DNA of 64,000 nt from Prevotella denticola (GCF_900454835.1 NZ_UGTM01000001.1:930501-994500); one strand, 5' to 3'; shown: positions 43,397 through 52,973, counted from the first letter of the stretch. Translations and numbers: made by a program. Notes: a model not told the origin generated them from the sequence alone.

Positions 43397-44424
43397 ACCC
43401 GTTGGCGGAATTAATTTAGTGCGTATTTAATTCTTCCGATGGGTTTGTTATTAATAAAGTTGACATATTGTAATATGGTCAGCGCACTAATTTTCCCGAT
43501 TATTCGGGCAAACAGACCATTTGTTATTTTCGCATAATTCCTGATAACCAAAAATTGATCTGTGAGTTGTGAGAAGAGAGTTTCAATCCTTTTTCTGGCT
43601 TTGGCAAAAGGGATTAATTTTGGTTTCCAATTCTTTTGGTTCAGCCTATATGGACATTCCAATCTAATGTGAGCCGTTTGGAAAAGATCGAGTTGAACAT
43701 CAGCCCCTATATATCCCTTGTCGCCATAGATGTTACAGTCATGATAGACCAGCTTGACATCTTTCATATAATTGAGGTCATGCACGCTGGCCTTTGACAA
43801 GTCATAGGAGTGTATCACCCCACTTAACCCACAGAGTGCATTGAGTTTATAGCCAAAGTAATACATATTTTGAGATGCACAGAAGCCGAAATCCGGTGCT
43901 TGTGAGAAATCTCCCATTCGCCCCATCTTGCAACGCTTCCCTCTGGCAACCCTGCATACGGCTATCGGCTTGGAATCTACGAAGAATTGAGTTTCCCCAC
44001 CGTCCATTTGGGCAGCGATTCTCTTTCGTATGTCTTCGCATAATCCTGCGGTATTCTTTCTACGGTCGTTGAATTGCCTGCGAGATATGAGGTTAGGTAT
44101 TTTGTCTTTGTACTCCTGAAGCTTATAATCAAAAAGCCATTTTTCACTATCAATGCTCTCTGATTCCGCTGTCAAGGACAAGGCAACGACCTCCAAATCT
44201 GAAAATTTTGGCATGGGACCACGACGGGGTATATTTCCCTGCTCATTGACAAGGTTGTGAGAGAATTGCTTGCATATCTCAAGGATTTTGACGAATTTTG
44301 TGTATAAGTTGCACATACGAGGATTTGTACTTAATGGTTTTGACTTCACTAAGTTACTAAAAATCAACGATATGTGCAACTTTTTGTATATCATTATAGC
44401 TACATTTTAATTCCGCCAACGGGT
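43397..44424 (-). mobile_element. IS982-family insertion sequence
   Basis: 1,028 bases bounded by perfect inverted repeats (ACCCGTTGGCGGAATTAA) and by an 8-base target duplication TTAAGGTA at 43389-43396 and 44425-44432. It encodes one transposase. Intact ends and target copies point to a recent insertion. Confidence 0.92.
43411..44316 (-). CDS. IS982-family transposase
   Basis: 301 residues from ATG 44316 (MCNLYTKFVKILEICK); the frame is open 26 codons further but this start gives the family length. DDE-type features: FVDSKPIAVCR, IYGDKGYIGAD and the C-terminal RKRIETLFSQLTDQF. It is complete and should be active in cutting the IS ends. Confidence 0.9.
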   Translation of the reverse strand: MCNLYTKFVKILEICKQFSHNLVNEQGNIPRRGPMPKFSDLEVVALSLTAESESIDSEKWLFDYKLQEYKDKIPNLISRRQFNDRRKNTAGLCEDIRKRIAAQMDGGETQFFVDSKPIAVCRVARGKRCKMGRMGDFSQAPDFGFCASQNMYYFGYKLNALCGLSGVIHSYDLSKASVHDLNYMKDVKLVYHDCNIYGDKGYIGADVQLDLFQTAHIRLECPYRLNQKNWKPKLIPFAKARKRIETLFSQLTDQFLVIRNYAKITNGLFARIIGKISALTILQYVNFINNKPIGRIKYALN

Positions 44425-44952
44425 TTAAGGTAGAAATCCAATCCTTCGATAAAGCCATAGTCCAGCTGTGCGTATCGAATATCTTCCTGGTCTAAGCGTT
44501 CACACAGATAGGATTTAATGAGCTGCGCTGCATAGATGTAATTGGCAAAAGTCGGCTTGGCAATCGTCAGTCCTACGCATGGACGCTTTTCTTCAATAAA
44601 TAGTCGTGCTTCCTCCAAAAGAAAACCTTTGGGCTTGTCTTCTTCCATAAGTTCACGTTTCAGCAGCTCGGCAGTGATATAGCCACGTTGCCAGACTAAT
44701 TCTTGATACTTCGCTTTGGCTTGTTCCTCTTTGCTTTGTAAATAGCGGTTGATTTCTTTTGTTTCTTCGCCTGTTCCTTTGCATCGTCCCTTATGGCTGT
44801 CCCAAAGTTCGGGAGCGATTTCCTTGCCCGTGCTGTATTGCACCTGCTCACCGTCTATGGTGATGCGTCCCATAATCGGGCAGCTGCCGTTTTTCTTTTG
44901 TTTGGAACGGTTGATATAGAATAGTGTCTTGAATGTGCTTCGTGCCATAATG

Positions 44953-46173
44953 TCAAAGTTTTAAGGTGAATGTATCTTGTATGCGTTGCTGCACTTTCTG
45001 CATATCTCGATGGATTCTCTCGGAGGAAACAGCTGCATAAATTTGTGTTGTTCTCAAATTTGTGTGTCCGAGCATACGGCTCACCGTTTCAATAGGAACG
45101 CCTGCCGAAAGCGTGATAAGCGATGCAAAGGTGTGTCTTGCCATGTGAAAGGTCAGCGGAGTTTCCATCCCGATGTTTCTCTGTATGTGGTGTATGCCAT
45201 TGAGGATAACATCTGTGGTCGGCACGTCAAAGACAAAACCTGCACGCTTTCCCCTGTACCGCTCCATTATCGCCCAAGCAGGAGGAAGTACCTGTACACG
45301 GTATGGGGTCTTAGTCTTCATGCGCCTACCCTTGATGCAGAGTTCACCCTCTTCCAAGACGATGTTTTCCTCTCTGAGATTGCGCACGTCAGAGATAGCC
45401 AGTCCTGAAAAGCAGGAGAAGACGAACAAATCACGGACAATGCGGTAGTTCTCCCATTCAATCTCCAAGTCAATTATCTTTTGTAGTTCGTCTTGCGTGA
45501 TGCTTCTCGGCTCGCCCTTTGGTCGCTCGTAACTGTAGCCCAAGAACGGATAGAAGTCCAGCACACCTTTCTTCACCGCCATGCGGACGATGGTCTGCAA
45601 AGTAGACAAGGTACTCGATATGCTGCTGCGTTTCAGTTGGCGGTCGATGGTAAGATAATACTCAAAACCCTCGATAAAGGTATTGTCCAACTGTGAAAGG
45701 GGAATGTCGCTTACCTTGTACTTCTTTTGTACATACTCACGGAGCAGGGAGAGTTGGTAGGTACGGAGTTTGAGCGTCTTTAAGGCTCGGTCGATACCGA
45801 TACGTTCCTTTGTCTGTGTGAGATACTCCCCAAAACTCTCCAAGAGCAAGGCCTGACGGTGGATTTGCCCCTGATAGGCATCCCTCACGTCGGTGGCGGT
45901 AAAGGCTTCTTCTCTTTCACTGAATTCGTGAAAGCGTGCGTGAATGAGTGCGGTGCATTCACCGAGTTTCTGATTGACAGACACCGCCATTGCACTCTTG
46001 CCGACGAGCCGTTGCTTACGACTGTCCCAAAGAGTGAGAGGAGTCTTGCACTTGGTGGAGAATCCTGAATGGGTTCTGCCCACTGAGATGCGCCCGATGA
46101 CAGGCACAAGTCCTTTCTTGTCGGTTCGTTTCGCCTGAACGAAGAACGATACTTTCAGCTTGTTTTCTTTCAT
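44953..46173 (-). CDS. Tyrosine recombinase (integrase) of the nested element
   Basis: 406 residues from ATG 46173 (MKENKLKVSFFVQ); the frame extends upstream, but the promoter box lies there. It has an arm-type N-terminus, a SAM-like core-binding domain and a catalytic domain with R (CFSGLAISDV), H-x-x-R (HMARHTF) and Y (RTTQIYAAV). It is intact and nearest to the right end, so it is the likely enzyme that inserted the element into the methylase/helicase gene. The broken second integrase gene follows after four bases. Confidence 0.92.
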   Translation of the reverse strand: MKENKLKVSFFVQAKRTDKKGLVPVIGRISVGRTHSGFSTKCKTPLTLWDSRKQRLVGKSAMAVSVNQKLGECTALIHARFHEFSEREEAFTATDVRDAYQGQIHRQALLLESFGEYLTQTKERIGIDRALKTLKLRTYQLSLLREYVQKKYKVSDIPLSQLDNTFIEGFEYYLTIDRQLKRSSISSTLSTLQTIVRMAVKKGVLDFYPFLGYSYERPKGEPRSITQDELQKIIDLEIEWENYRIVRDLFVFSCFSGLAISDVRNLREENIVLEEGELCIKGRRMKTKTPYRVQVLPPAWAIMERYRGKRAGFVFDVPTTDVILNGIHHIQRNIGMETPLTFHMARHTFASLITLSAGVPIETVSRMLGHTNLRTTQIYAAVSSERIHRDMQKVQQRIQDTFTLKL

Positions 46174-46472
46174 TTTTCTGTCGTTTTTTCTAAATTTCCT
46201 TTGTTTGCAAAGGTACAGATGAACAAGTATTCCTGAGCGATGCAGAAAAATGAAAGATGAGGAATAAACACCTAAACAACAACTATTTACATTCAATCCG
46301 TAACCCCTTTTTGCTTTTTCTTCGATGGGTTACGATTTGGTAACGGAACTCCTGCCGTTTGATGCTCGTTTTTGCTAATCCCCATAATGGCAGGAAAATG
46401 CTAAATAATGATATTTCAAATAGTTACATTCCCTGTATTTCCCTCTGTTTCCCTTAATTCTTAATGACTGAT
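46174..46472. promoter_or_regulatory. Right end of the nested element: integrase promoter and arm-site candidates
   Basis: The minus-strand box TACCTTTG (46208-46215) lies 35 bases before the integrase start. GGGTTACGATTTGGTAACG (46327-46345) repeats the left-end motif, and CCGTAACCCC near 46300 is its inverted form. These flank the attachment core and are typical of integrase arm sites. The last bases supply an ATG (46464) in frame with the helicase fragment. Confidence 0.55.
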
Positions 46473-47987
46473 TACGCCCGCAAGATGAGCCTTGACCTCA
46501 GAATGATAGATGAAAATGCTTACTCAGATCATATCGACAACAAGGCAAGCCATTGTGCCAAGATGCTCAATGACTATTACCGAAAGTTCGACGCACAGAA
46601 AGGTACACAGTTCGTTTTCTCTGATTTAGGTACTTATAAGCCCGGTGGACATTTCAATGTCTATTCGGAAATCAAGCGTAAGCTGGTAGAAGACTATCAT
46701 ATCCCGTCCTACGAGATACGCTTCATTCAGGAATGCAAGAACGAGAAGGCCAAGAAAGCGATGGTGGATGCCATGAACCGAGGCGACATCCGTATCATCT
46801 TCGGTTCTACATCCATGTTGGGTACTGGTGTGAATGCCCAGCAACGTGCCGTTGCGGTCCATCAACTTGACACGCCGTGGCGACCATCGGATCTGGAACA
46901 GCGTAACGGGCGTGCCATCCGTAAAGGAAACCTTGTTGCCAAGGAGTTTGCCGACAACAAGGTTGATGTGATTATCTATGCCGTAGAGCGATCGCTAGAC
47001 AGTTATAAGTTCAACCTGCTTCACAACAAGCAGCTTTTCATCAATCAGCTGAAGACAAACACGCTTGGCAGTCGTACCATTGACGAGGGTTCAATGGACG
47101 AGGACAGCGGCATGAACTTCTCCGAATACGTAGCGGTGCTTTCTGGCAATACCGACCTTTTGGAGAAAGCAAGACTGGACAAGAAGATTACCACATTGGA
47201 ATCAGAGCGCAAGAACTTCCTCCGTGAGCGTGATGCCGCAACGGGCAAGTTGGCAGAGATTGAGAGTTCTGTATCCTTCCATACGGACAAAATCAAAGAG
47301 GCACAGTCTGATTTAGCTCTCTTTGAGAAGTGTGTGGAGCGTGATGATGAAGGTACACCTATAAATAAACTGACAATCAAAGGTGTGGAAGACAGTACAG
47401 ACATCAAGGCCATTGCTGCACGTCTGCAGGAGATAGACGAAAAGGCACGAACCAAGGGCGAGTACAACAAAATCGGTGAGATTTACGGCTTTTCCATCAT
47501 GGTCAAGACAGAGAGTACTTCCAAGGACTTGTTCGACTGCTCGGTGAACCGCTTCTTTGTGAAAGGTCAGGAGAGTATTTACTATACCTATAATAACGGT
47601 AAGTTGGCAACAGACCCGAAACTCGCCTGCCAGAACTTCGTTAATGCTTTGGAGCGTATCCCGAAGGTGATAGAGTCGCATGAGAAGGAAATGGAAAAAG
47701 TAGCTGCTGGTAAGGAGGTTTACATTACTATTGCAAACAGCTCGTGGAAAAAAGAGGACGAGCTTCGCTCACTTAAAAGTGAAGCTGCGGAGCTGGACAG
47801 AAAAATAGTCTTAACACTTTCACCTCCGGAAGAGGAACAAGATGCAAAGGATGAAATGAAACAAGGAGAGGGTCTGTCCGGCAACAATCATTCTGTCGGG
47901 AAAGGGAATGATAACCTTTCTGTTCAGGATGCAGAAGAGGAGAAACATTCGCAGAGTTTCAAACCGAAATGGCGACATTATCCTTAA
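46464..47987 (+). pseudogene. DNA methylase/helicase, C-terminal part (split by insertion)
   Basis: 507 codons, of which those from 46473 are native. It carries the second helicase lobe, with FGSTSMLGTGVNAQQR and a motif VI-like stretch (DTPWRPSDLEQRNGRAIRKGN), then a coiled-coil-like tail. It continues the frame from 30684; together they would give about 2,110 residues, normal for these CTn proteins. An ATG from the element end could start it as a separate protein, but the lobe alone has no Walker A motif. Confidence 0.9.
46473..46483 (+). repeat. Right attachment-site core of the nested element
   Basis: Second copy of TACGCCCGCAA, from which the helicase reading frame resumes (A-R-K-M-S-L-D-L). 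Confidence 0.75.
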
Positions 47988-48006
47988 TGTTATTCCTTAG
48001 TTCTCT

Positions 48007-48053
48007 CTATTAGATTTTGGCAAATAACGCTTGTTATTGCCAAAATCTAATAG
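48007..48053. terminator. Bidirectional terminator between helicase and toxin genes
   Basis: CTATTAGATTTTGGC plus AATAAC pairs with its complement across a 4-base loop, with one bulged base. AT-rich flanks on both sides let it stop transcripts converging from the helicase (+) and the AbiEii gene (-). Confidence 0.75.
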
Positions 48054-48070
48054 ATTACTTGTGTTGTTTA

Positions 48071-49078
48071 CTATTTGCTTATCCTAAACCTTTCTTGAAG
48101 TTCGGATAGTGCATCTAACAGTTCTTCAAATGAAGGCTTTTTGCCATAAATCATTGATTCCATCATTGCCTGATAGTCTGATTTCCATTCTTCAAGAATA
48201 TCTTTCCGGGGGACAATCCTGAGACGTTTGCGTACATCAGGAGTATAATCCACATCTTTCACTGAAGTATAAATTTCTCTATGATGACGAATAGATTCCC
48301 ATAATGCATCATCTGCAATGGCTTTCTTTGCAAAATCTTTATTCATCATGACGTAAAGGTCATAAAGATGTCGGCTCTTGCGCTCTGCTATCATTCCGTG
48401 TCCGGGAATGGAGAAGAGTTCGTGAAGCAAAAACGCCTTTTCAAGGAATGTCTTTGCGGGAATAGCAGTATGAACGGCACTGTCAGCCAATGGTGTAATC
48501 GGAAGATGCTCTCCAATAATACTTTTAATTTGTATTGATTCTGTCGGTTCAAGCAATGAACGTGCACTCACTTCCAATACAATATCAGGGCGGAGATATG
48601 TAAGCTCCTTGTCAAAAACTGATTTATAGTGAAGATAAATCTGACGTGGTTCGGGATAGGTGGCGTCACCTTCGCCATTGGGTTGGGCATTAACTGTGAC
48701 AAACGACTGCAAGCCTTGTCTTTTTAGTTCTTCACAAATCATAGGGGTTAGTTCCTCTAAAACAAAAAGCGATGATGCCTTGCGCAATTTCTTGATTTGT
48801 TTTTTTGTGAGATCTCCTTCAGGAGCACCAAGAAAAACAGGATTGACAGCAACATCTATATCTTCCGAGAATCGCTCTATAAGTTTCCAACCTTTGCTCA
48901 GACTTGTGCCGCCTTTGAAAACAAGATGCTCTGCTATAGGAAGTGAAAAGATAGTTTGCAAGATTGCAGTTACCCAAAAATCTTTCTCAATCACTTGTGC
49001 GGGTAACCCGACTTTATCTGCAATTGATTCATAGACGCTTTTCCGTTGTGAATCGGATAATCCAAGAAACCTATTCAT
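48071..49078 (-). CDS. AbiEii/AbiGii-type nucleotidyltransferase toxin
   Basis: 335 residues from ATG 49078; a TTG start nine bases upstream is less likely. The nucleotidyltransferase motif is visible near residues 56-78: FKGGTSLSKGW ... RFSEDIDV, the G-S/T-x-D-x-D pattern of AbiEii. The family halts growth, in characterised members by transferring nucleotides to RNA, and protects against phages or stabilises mobile DNA. The start overlaps the antitoxin gene by eight bases. It appears intact. Confidence 0.88.
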   Translation of the reverse strand: MNRFLGLSDSQRKSVYESIADKVGLPAQVIEKDFWVTAILQTIFSLPIAEHLVFKGGTSLSKGWKLIERFSEDIDVAVNPVFLGAPEGDLTKKQIKKLRKASSLFVLEELTPMICEELKRQGLQSFVTVNAQPNGEGDATYPEPRQIYLHYKSVFDKELTYLRPDIVLEVSARSLLEPTESIQIKSIIGEHLPITPLADSAVHTAIPAKTFLEKAFLLHELFSIPGHGMIAERKSRHLYDLYVMMNKDFAKKAIADDALWESIRHHREIYTSVKDVDYTPDVRKRLRIVPRKDILEEWKSDYQAMMESMIYGKKPSFEELLDALSELQERFRISK

Positions 49079-49676
49079 ATAGACCAACTATAAATTCCCT
49101 TACCTTTGAAGGCATCAGTTTGAGGTCGGCAACTTGAAGGTGAGGATTTTCGTTTAACTTCATTTTAATGGTAGCAACCTGCTCATCAGTCAGTTTCTCT
49201 ACTTTCCAGTCTTTAAGGGCTGTTGTTAAGAGAAGGGCCAACCGGCTACGGATGGAGAAATATCTGGGAGAGGCGCGCTTGAATTTTATGTTTTTCCCTT
49301 CGCCAAGATTTATAGTACGTGAGACGCCATCGGTTAAGTAAGCTATGTTCATCGGTATCTGTTGAGTCAGTCCTAACTGGTATTGGGCATAAAGTCCCGT
49401 TGGGACAATTCTTGCGCCATCCCTTTTTGCCATTGCTTTGGCAATATCCTCAAGCGATGGAGGAACCATACCCAGGCCATATACTTTTTCCATTTTGGGG
49501 TAGCAATAAATGCCACGTGCAACCCTAAGCATCTGTCCTTTTTCTACGAGACGTTCCAAAGCCTTATTAACGGCATCTCGATTGCCATACGAAATAAAAT
49601 CCCCCACAAAAAATACAGAACCGCGTCCGCACTTCTTTGATTTTATAAGTATTTTACTTTCAATGCTTTTTGTCAT
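49071..49676 (-). CDS. AbiEi-like antitoxin/transcriptional repressor (DUF6088)
   Basis: 201 residues with an N-terminal winged helix (VFFVGDFISYGNRDAVNKALERLVEKGQMLRVARGIYCYPK) and a C-terminal DUF6088/AbiEi-like domain. It is first of the two-gene operon. AbiEi proteins neutralise the toxin and repress their own promoter by binding inverted repeats; the near-perfect palindrome at 49692-49722 fits that. Complete. Confidence 0.85.
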   Translation of the reverse strand: MTKSIESKILIKSKKCGRGSVFFVGDFISYGNRDAVNKALERLVEKGQMLRVARGIYCYPKMEKVYGLGMVPPSLEDIAKAMAKRDGARIVPTGLYAQYQLGLTQQIPMNIAYLTDGVSRTINLGEGKNIKFKRASPRYFSIRSRLALLLTTALKDWKVEKLTDEQVATIKMKLNENPHLQVADLKLMPSKVREFIVGLYE

Positions 49677-49691
49677 AATTATAATTGTATT

Positions 49692-49730
49692 TTGTCGCGA
49701 AATAATGCATTATTCACGACAACAAAGGTA
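49692..49730 (-). promoter_or_regulatory. Toxin-antitoxin promoter and operator
   Basis: The minus-strand box TACCTTTG (49723-49730) has a TTG about 20 bases upstream. Immediately downstream of the box lies a 31-base near-perfect palindrome centred on TGCATTATT, with arms TTGTCG/CGACAA (49692-49722). A repressor bound there would block transcription start. Confidence 0.7.
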
Positions 49731-49891
49731 CATATAAAATCTCATAATCAGCACAAAAAACAGAGAAAAGTACGAGCTTAACGAGCTATGCCAGTATTAA
49801 TGTACGTATTATCAATTTTGTAACCGTTATTTTGTAATGTAACTGCTTGCATTTACACAACAAAACAACAATAAAAACCAACAAATACGCA

Positions 49892-50200
49892 TCACCAACT
49901 ATCTCGCCTTCTCAGCATCTCGTCAATCTCTTCCCTGAGAAAAAGTAATCGTCCATTGGCTTTGAGATAAGGGATTTTTCCTGCCCAAACCCAGTTGTAA
50001 ACGGTCTTTTGCTCCACTTTGAGAATCTTGGATACATCAATGATATCCAAGTATTCGGGTTTCAAGGGAGGATGGACTGTTGTATCAACAGATTGCTCTT
50101 GCAGGATCAGCAGGCGGTCGAGTTTGTCCTCGACACGCATCAGTTTATCAAACAATCGTTTCTGCCATGTATCTTCTGTATGATGTTCTAAGTACGACAT
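49892..50200 (-). CDS. Excisionase-family HTH protein
   Basis: 102 residues; the C-terminal half is an HTH_17/excisionase fold ([48 protein letters not shown]). It lies downstream of the primase gene, whose frame beyond its early stop overlaps this start. It is the likely directionality factor for the outer CTn integrases. Confidence 0.8.
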   Translation of the reverse strand: MSYLEHHTEDTWQKRLFDKLMRVEDKLDRLLILQEQSVDTTVHPPLKPEYLDIIDVSKILKVEQKTVYNWVWAGKIPYLKANGRLLFLREEIDEMLRRRDSW

Positions 50201-50325
50201 AGTTCTCCTTTTTGATAGTTACCATTGGTATCTTGTGCCAAGATACGTTGTTCTTTCATATAGGCGATGTACTTCTTTGCGGTTCTGTCCTTGATTTCCA
50301 TCTCGCGCATCAAGACCTCACAAAG

Positions 50326-52254
50326 TTATTGGTAAGTGAGCTTGAGGGGTTTTCTGAAAGCCTCTCTGACAACGCCGATAAGTTCATCGGTCTTGCGCTT
50401 TTCCTTGTCCTCCTTGGACTTCTCACCACGATAGACGTGCATGTCCTCTGTCTTATCCCAGCCGAAAAGCATCATCGGTACGTCCAACGGACTTCCGTCA
50501 CGGACTTTCAATGCTTTTACGACCGAGTATTCGGGATTGTCGTCTTTCTCAATGGAGAGAATACCGGCCGCCTTGCGTTGCAGTTCCGAGCCTATATGAC
50601 CACGGAGTTTGATACCATTCGGTACGAAGTGCAGCACGCAGATGATACAGGTATTATAAATCCCCGCCAAGCGATAAAGCTCGTCCACAATGGCAATACT
50701 TTCCGTTTCATCGTTGGCGGAACGTATTAAGTCGGCTATTCCGTCAATCACCACAAGATGGATGCCTCCATGCCTGTGATGGAACAAGTCCATACTCTCG
50801 CGGATAAGCTTCAGCCTGTCCTTGCGGGACAGAGAGGCAAGATACAGGGAATGGCAAAACTCCGGTACTGCCGTCAGAGAAGCCCTACGCAGTGTCTTAC
50901 CCAAGTTCTTGTGCAGCTGTGCCTCGGACTGTTCCGTGTCATAGTGCAGGACTGCCAAGCCTTTGGGATTGGCGGTAATCTCCAATCCCAAGGTATTCTC
51001 TATCGGCAATCGTTTTTCTCCCAACGCTCCGGCAAGGATGGCTCCGACATAGTTGCTCTTGCCTGTCCCCTCACCTCCAGTAATGCAGAACAGATTGTCC
51101 TGCGTGCCGAGTGGCACACCGTTTACTGCTACTACTGATTTGGAAATGTCCGGTGGATTCTCATAGTCAATTTCACAGGAACGTAACATCATCATGGTTT
51201 GGCTGTATAGGTCTGAGAACATCTTGGCAAGCAGCTCTTTCAGTTCCTTTGCCCCGTTGCCCAAGGCAAAGAAATCTGAAATGTCTTTTTCAGACTTCGT
51301 ACCACTTAGCGGAAGTGAAAGGTTCAATACTTTGTATTCTGCCAGATGTTCTGCTTGTCTGTGACTCTCGCGTACGCCTGTCTCGTCAGCATCATACAGA
51401 AGTATGATATGTCGAAAGCGAAGCTGAAGGCTCTCGATGATGCTTGTCGGTATCTGTGCCGTTTCACTGTTGAAGCAGATTGCATTGAAGCCGTGTGCAT
51501 ACAATGAGAGTACATCCTTTTCCCCGCCTGTAATGAAGAGCATATCTCCTTTGGCAGGAATCTGCTCCATTCCGAAGCAATAGGTGGCAGGCATCCGCCC
51601 ACCATAAAGAAAGCGGATTTTCGGGCTGTGGGGACGGTATATTTTGACATACCCGTTTCCGATATAAGCAAAGATAGGTTCCGTAGGTGAGCCATAAAGT
51701 TCAAATTTTCTTCCATCAGAAGAAATACTCTCATAGCGTTTAAGACTCCGTACCCGAAAAAGGCGGAGTGTATCCTCATGGATGCCATAATGCCCCCAAT
51801 AGTTCAGCAGCCCATTGTCAAATGGCTGTATCTCGAAACTGTATGGACGTTCTTCCTTACTTTCGGTAATGTCAGCCTTTGAACTTGGGATGACTAGACT
51901 TTTCTGAATCGGCGTAGCAATTTTGCCCTCACTACACCTCTCACCGTCATACAAAGAATACAGTCCCAGTTCTTGTACGATGATTTTCAAGACTTTTGGG
52001 AAATCGGTCTTCAGGTTTAGGCTGTGCAAGGTTGCCACAAACCAGAAACAGTCTCCTGAATAGGCGGTATCGCCATGATCATAGAACTTATAGGATGAGC
52101 TCTTCCTGTCATAGAAAATATGACAGGAAGCCCGCCTGTCATCATAGAAAGGACTGCGGAAGTTGCGATGAAGGTTCACCTCAAAGCCAAGGAAATGGGA
52201 GAACACGTTCAACCCTCCTTGTGTAAGCAAAAGTATTTGTTCTTTATCTATCAT
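50326..52254 (-). CDS. Toprim primase/RecA-like ATPase, with early stop before its C-terminal domain
   Basis: 642 residues. A CHC2-like zinc-binding N-terminus is followed by a Toprim domain (FITGGEKDVLSLY ... ILLYDADETG) and a RepA/RecA-type ATPase with Walker A TGGEGTGKSN near residue 400 and LVVIDGIADL. Typical of Bacteroidetes mobile elements; needed for DNA synthesis after transfer or for excised-circle replication. The frame stops at TAA (50326-50328) but continues open for 44 codons beyond it, with a winged-helix-like sequence (LMREMEIKDRTAKKYIAYMK). The last domain is thus lost unless the stop is read through. Confidence 0.87.
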   Translation of the reverse strand: MIDKEQILLLTQGGLNVFSHFLGFEVNLHRNFRSPFYDDRRASCHIFYDRKSSSYKFYDHGDTAYSGDCFWFVATLHSLNLKTDFPKVLKIIVQELGLYSLYDGERCSEGKIATPIQKSLVIPSSKADITESKEERPYSFEIQPFDNGLLNYWGHYGIHEDTLRLFRVRSLKRYESISSDGRKFELYGSPTEPIFAYIGNGYVKIYRPHSPKIRFLYGGRMPATYCFGMEQIPAKGDMLFITGGEKDVLSLYAHGFNAICFNSETAQIPTSIIESLQLRFRHIILLYDADETGVRESHRQAEHLAEYKVLNLSLPLSGTKSEKDISDFFALGNGAKELKELLAKMFSDLYSQTMMMLRSCEIDYENPPDISKSVVAVNGVPLGTQDNLFCITGGEGTGKSNYVGAILAGALGEKRLPIENTLGLEITANPKGLAVLHYDTEQSEAQLHKNLGKTLRRASLTAVPEFCHSLYLASLSRKDRLKLIRESMDLFHHRHGGIHLVVIDGIADLIRSANDETESIAIVDELYRLAGIYNTCIICVLHFVPNGIKLRGHIGSELQRKAAGILSIEKDDNPEYSVVKALKVRDGSPLDVPMMLFGWDKTEDMHVYRGEKSKEDKEKRKTDELIGVVREAFRKPLKLTYQ

Positions 52255-52257
52255 ACT

Positions 52258-52632
52258 TTATCTATTTTTAGGATTAAGGCAAGAACTCATTATAAGATTG
52301 TCCTTGAAGCGGTTGAGTCGTCCGAGAATCTCATCGTTCCTCATCCCTGATACACGGAGCCGGCTACATTTCACGGCAATAATGATTGACTTGAAAAAGT
52401 AGCGCACATCGCCGCCCTCCGTGTAGCGGTAACGCACCAGCTGCTTCTTGCGCCAGCGGTAAAGGGTGGACTCTGAAACATTCAGAGTCCCGATTAGGTC
52501 TTTCGTGGTCATCTCCAGCTCGTCGTCAATGTCTTGGATAAGACGGGAGGTGCGCTCAACATACTGCTCAATACGATTGAGCTTGTCTATCAGTTCTTGA
52601 TAGGCTTGGCTTTCTACTGCGATTATTTCCAT
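52258..52632 (-). CDS. Helix-turn-helix regulatory protein
   Basis: 124 residues. A coiled N-terminal helix (YQELIDKLNRIEQYVERTSRLIQDIDDELE) precedes an HTH_17 domain (TTKDLIGTLNVSESTLYRWRKKQLVRYRYTEGGDVRYF). Common before the primase gene in these elements. Its start overlaps the stop of the XRE gene and it ends three bases before the primase start, so the three form an operon. Confidence 0.78.
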   Translation of the reverse strand: MEIIAVESQAYQELIDKLNRIEQYVERTSRLIQDIDDELEMTTKDLIGTLNVSESTLYRWRKKQLVRYRYTEGGDVRYFFKSIIIAVKCSRLRVSGMRNDEILGRLNRFKDNLIMSSCLNPKNR

Positions 52633-52973
52633 CAGCGTAATCGTTTGGTTTTAATTGTTACATGTTCTATTCCGAGTTCACAGACTAACTGTGAAAGTCT
52701 TCTGAATGCTTCCTCAGTGAAAACCTCCAGGTGAATTTCTGCTATAGGTAAAGGATCAGTCTGCCCATTACGTGCAAGAAACTCGAATATTTTGGTAGGC
52801 TGGATGTCCACTTTAGAAGCGTACATCAGAACTTGATCAAGGGTCATTGCTGTCTTTCCTTTTTCCCAGCGCGAGATTCGGCTCGAACTAACTTTCAGAA
52901 TAACAGACAGATACTCCTGCGAATAACCATTTTTCACTCTTGCCGACTTCAGCATTTCCAATAATTCTTTCAT
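52632..52973 (-). CDS. XRE-family (Cro/CI-type) HTH regulator
   Basis: 113 residues. The N-terminal Cro/CI helix-turn-helix (LKSARVKNGYSQEYLSVILKVSSSRISRWEKGKTAMTLDQVL) is clear; the C-terminal half is uncharacterised. It is the first gene of the regulator-primase-excisionase operon and probably controls it. Confidence 0.82.
   Translation of the reverse strand: MKELLEMLKSARVKNGYSQEYLSVILKVSSSRISRWEKGKTAMTLDQVLMYASKVDIQPTKIFEFLARNGQTDPLPIAEIHLEVFTEEAFRRLSQLVCELGIEHVTIKTKRLR

Larger units (their letters stand above)
42644..44948 (-). pseudogene. Tyrosine recombinase gene interrupted by IS982-type element
   Basis: The N-terminal part (44948-44425: arm-binding and core-binding regions) runs to DFYLKP and continues without loss at 43396-42644, where the frame reads KSERNLSLATIQIVVIF and then the catalytic domain. 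Catalytic residues are visible: R in CAFTGLARVDM, H-x-x-R in HMARHTF and Y in GTTQIYGKI. Removing 43397-44424 and one target copy restores a single frame of about 420 residues. Two shorter open frames remain, but neither is a full recombinase. It was the second of two tandem integrases. Confidence 0.9.
30674..46472. mobile_element. Nested integrative element (about 15.8 kb) carrying cargo B
   Basis: The methylase/helicase reading frame stops at TACGCCCGCAA (30674-30684) and resumes at the same 11 bases (46473-46483). In between lie tyrosine recombinase genes at the right end, excisionase-like HTH genes, an oriT-like site, a mobA remnant, a DUF3408 gene, DUF1896 and cargo B. No relaxase, coupling protein or tra genes are present. 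It is therefore an integrative element mobilisable only with help. Ends are inferred from the interrupted gene and its repeat; exact strand exchange points within the 11 bases are unknown. Confidence 0.85.
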
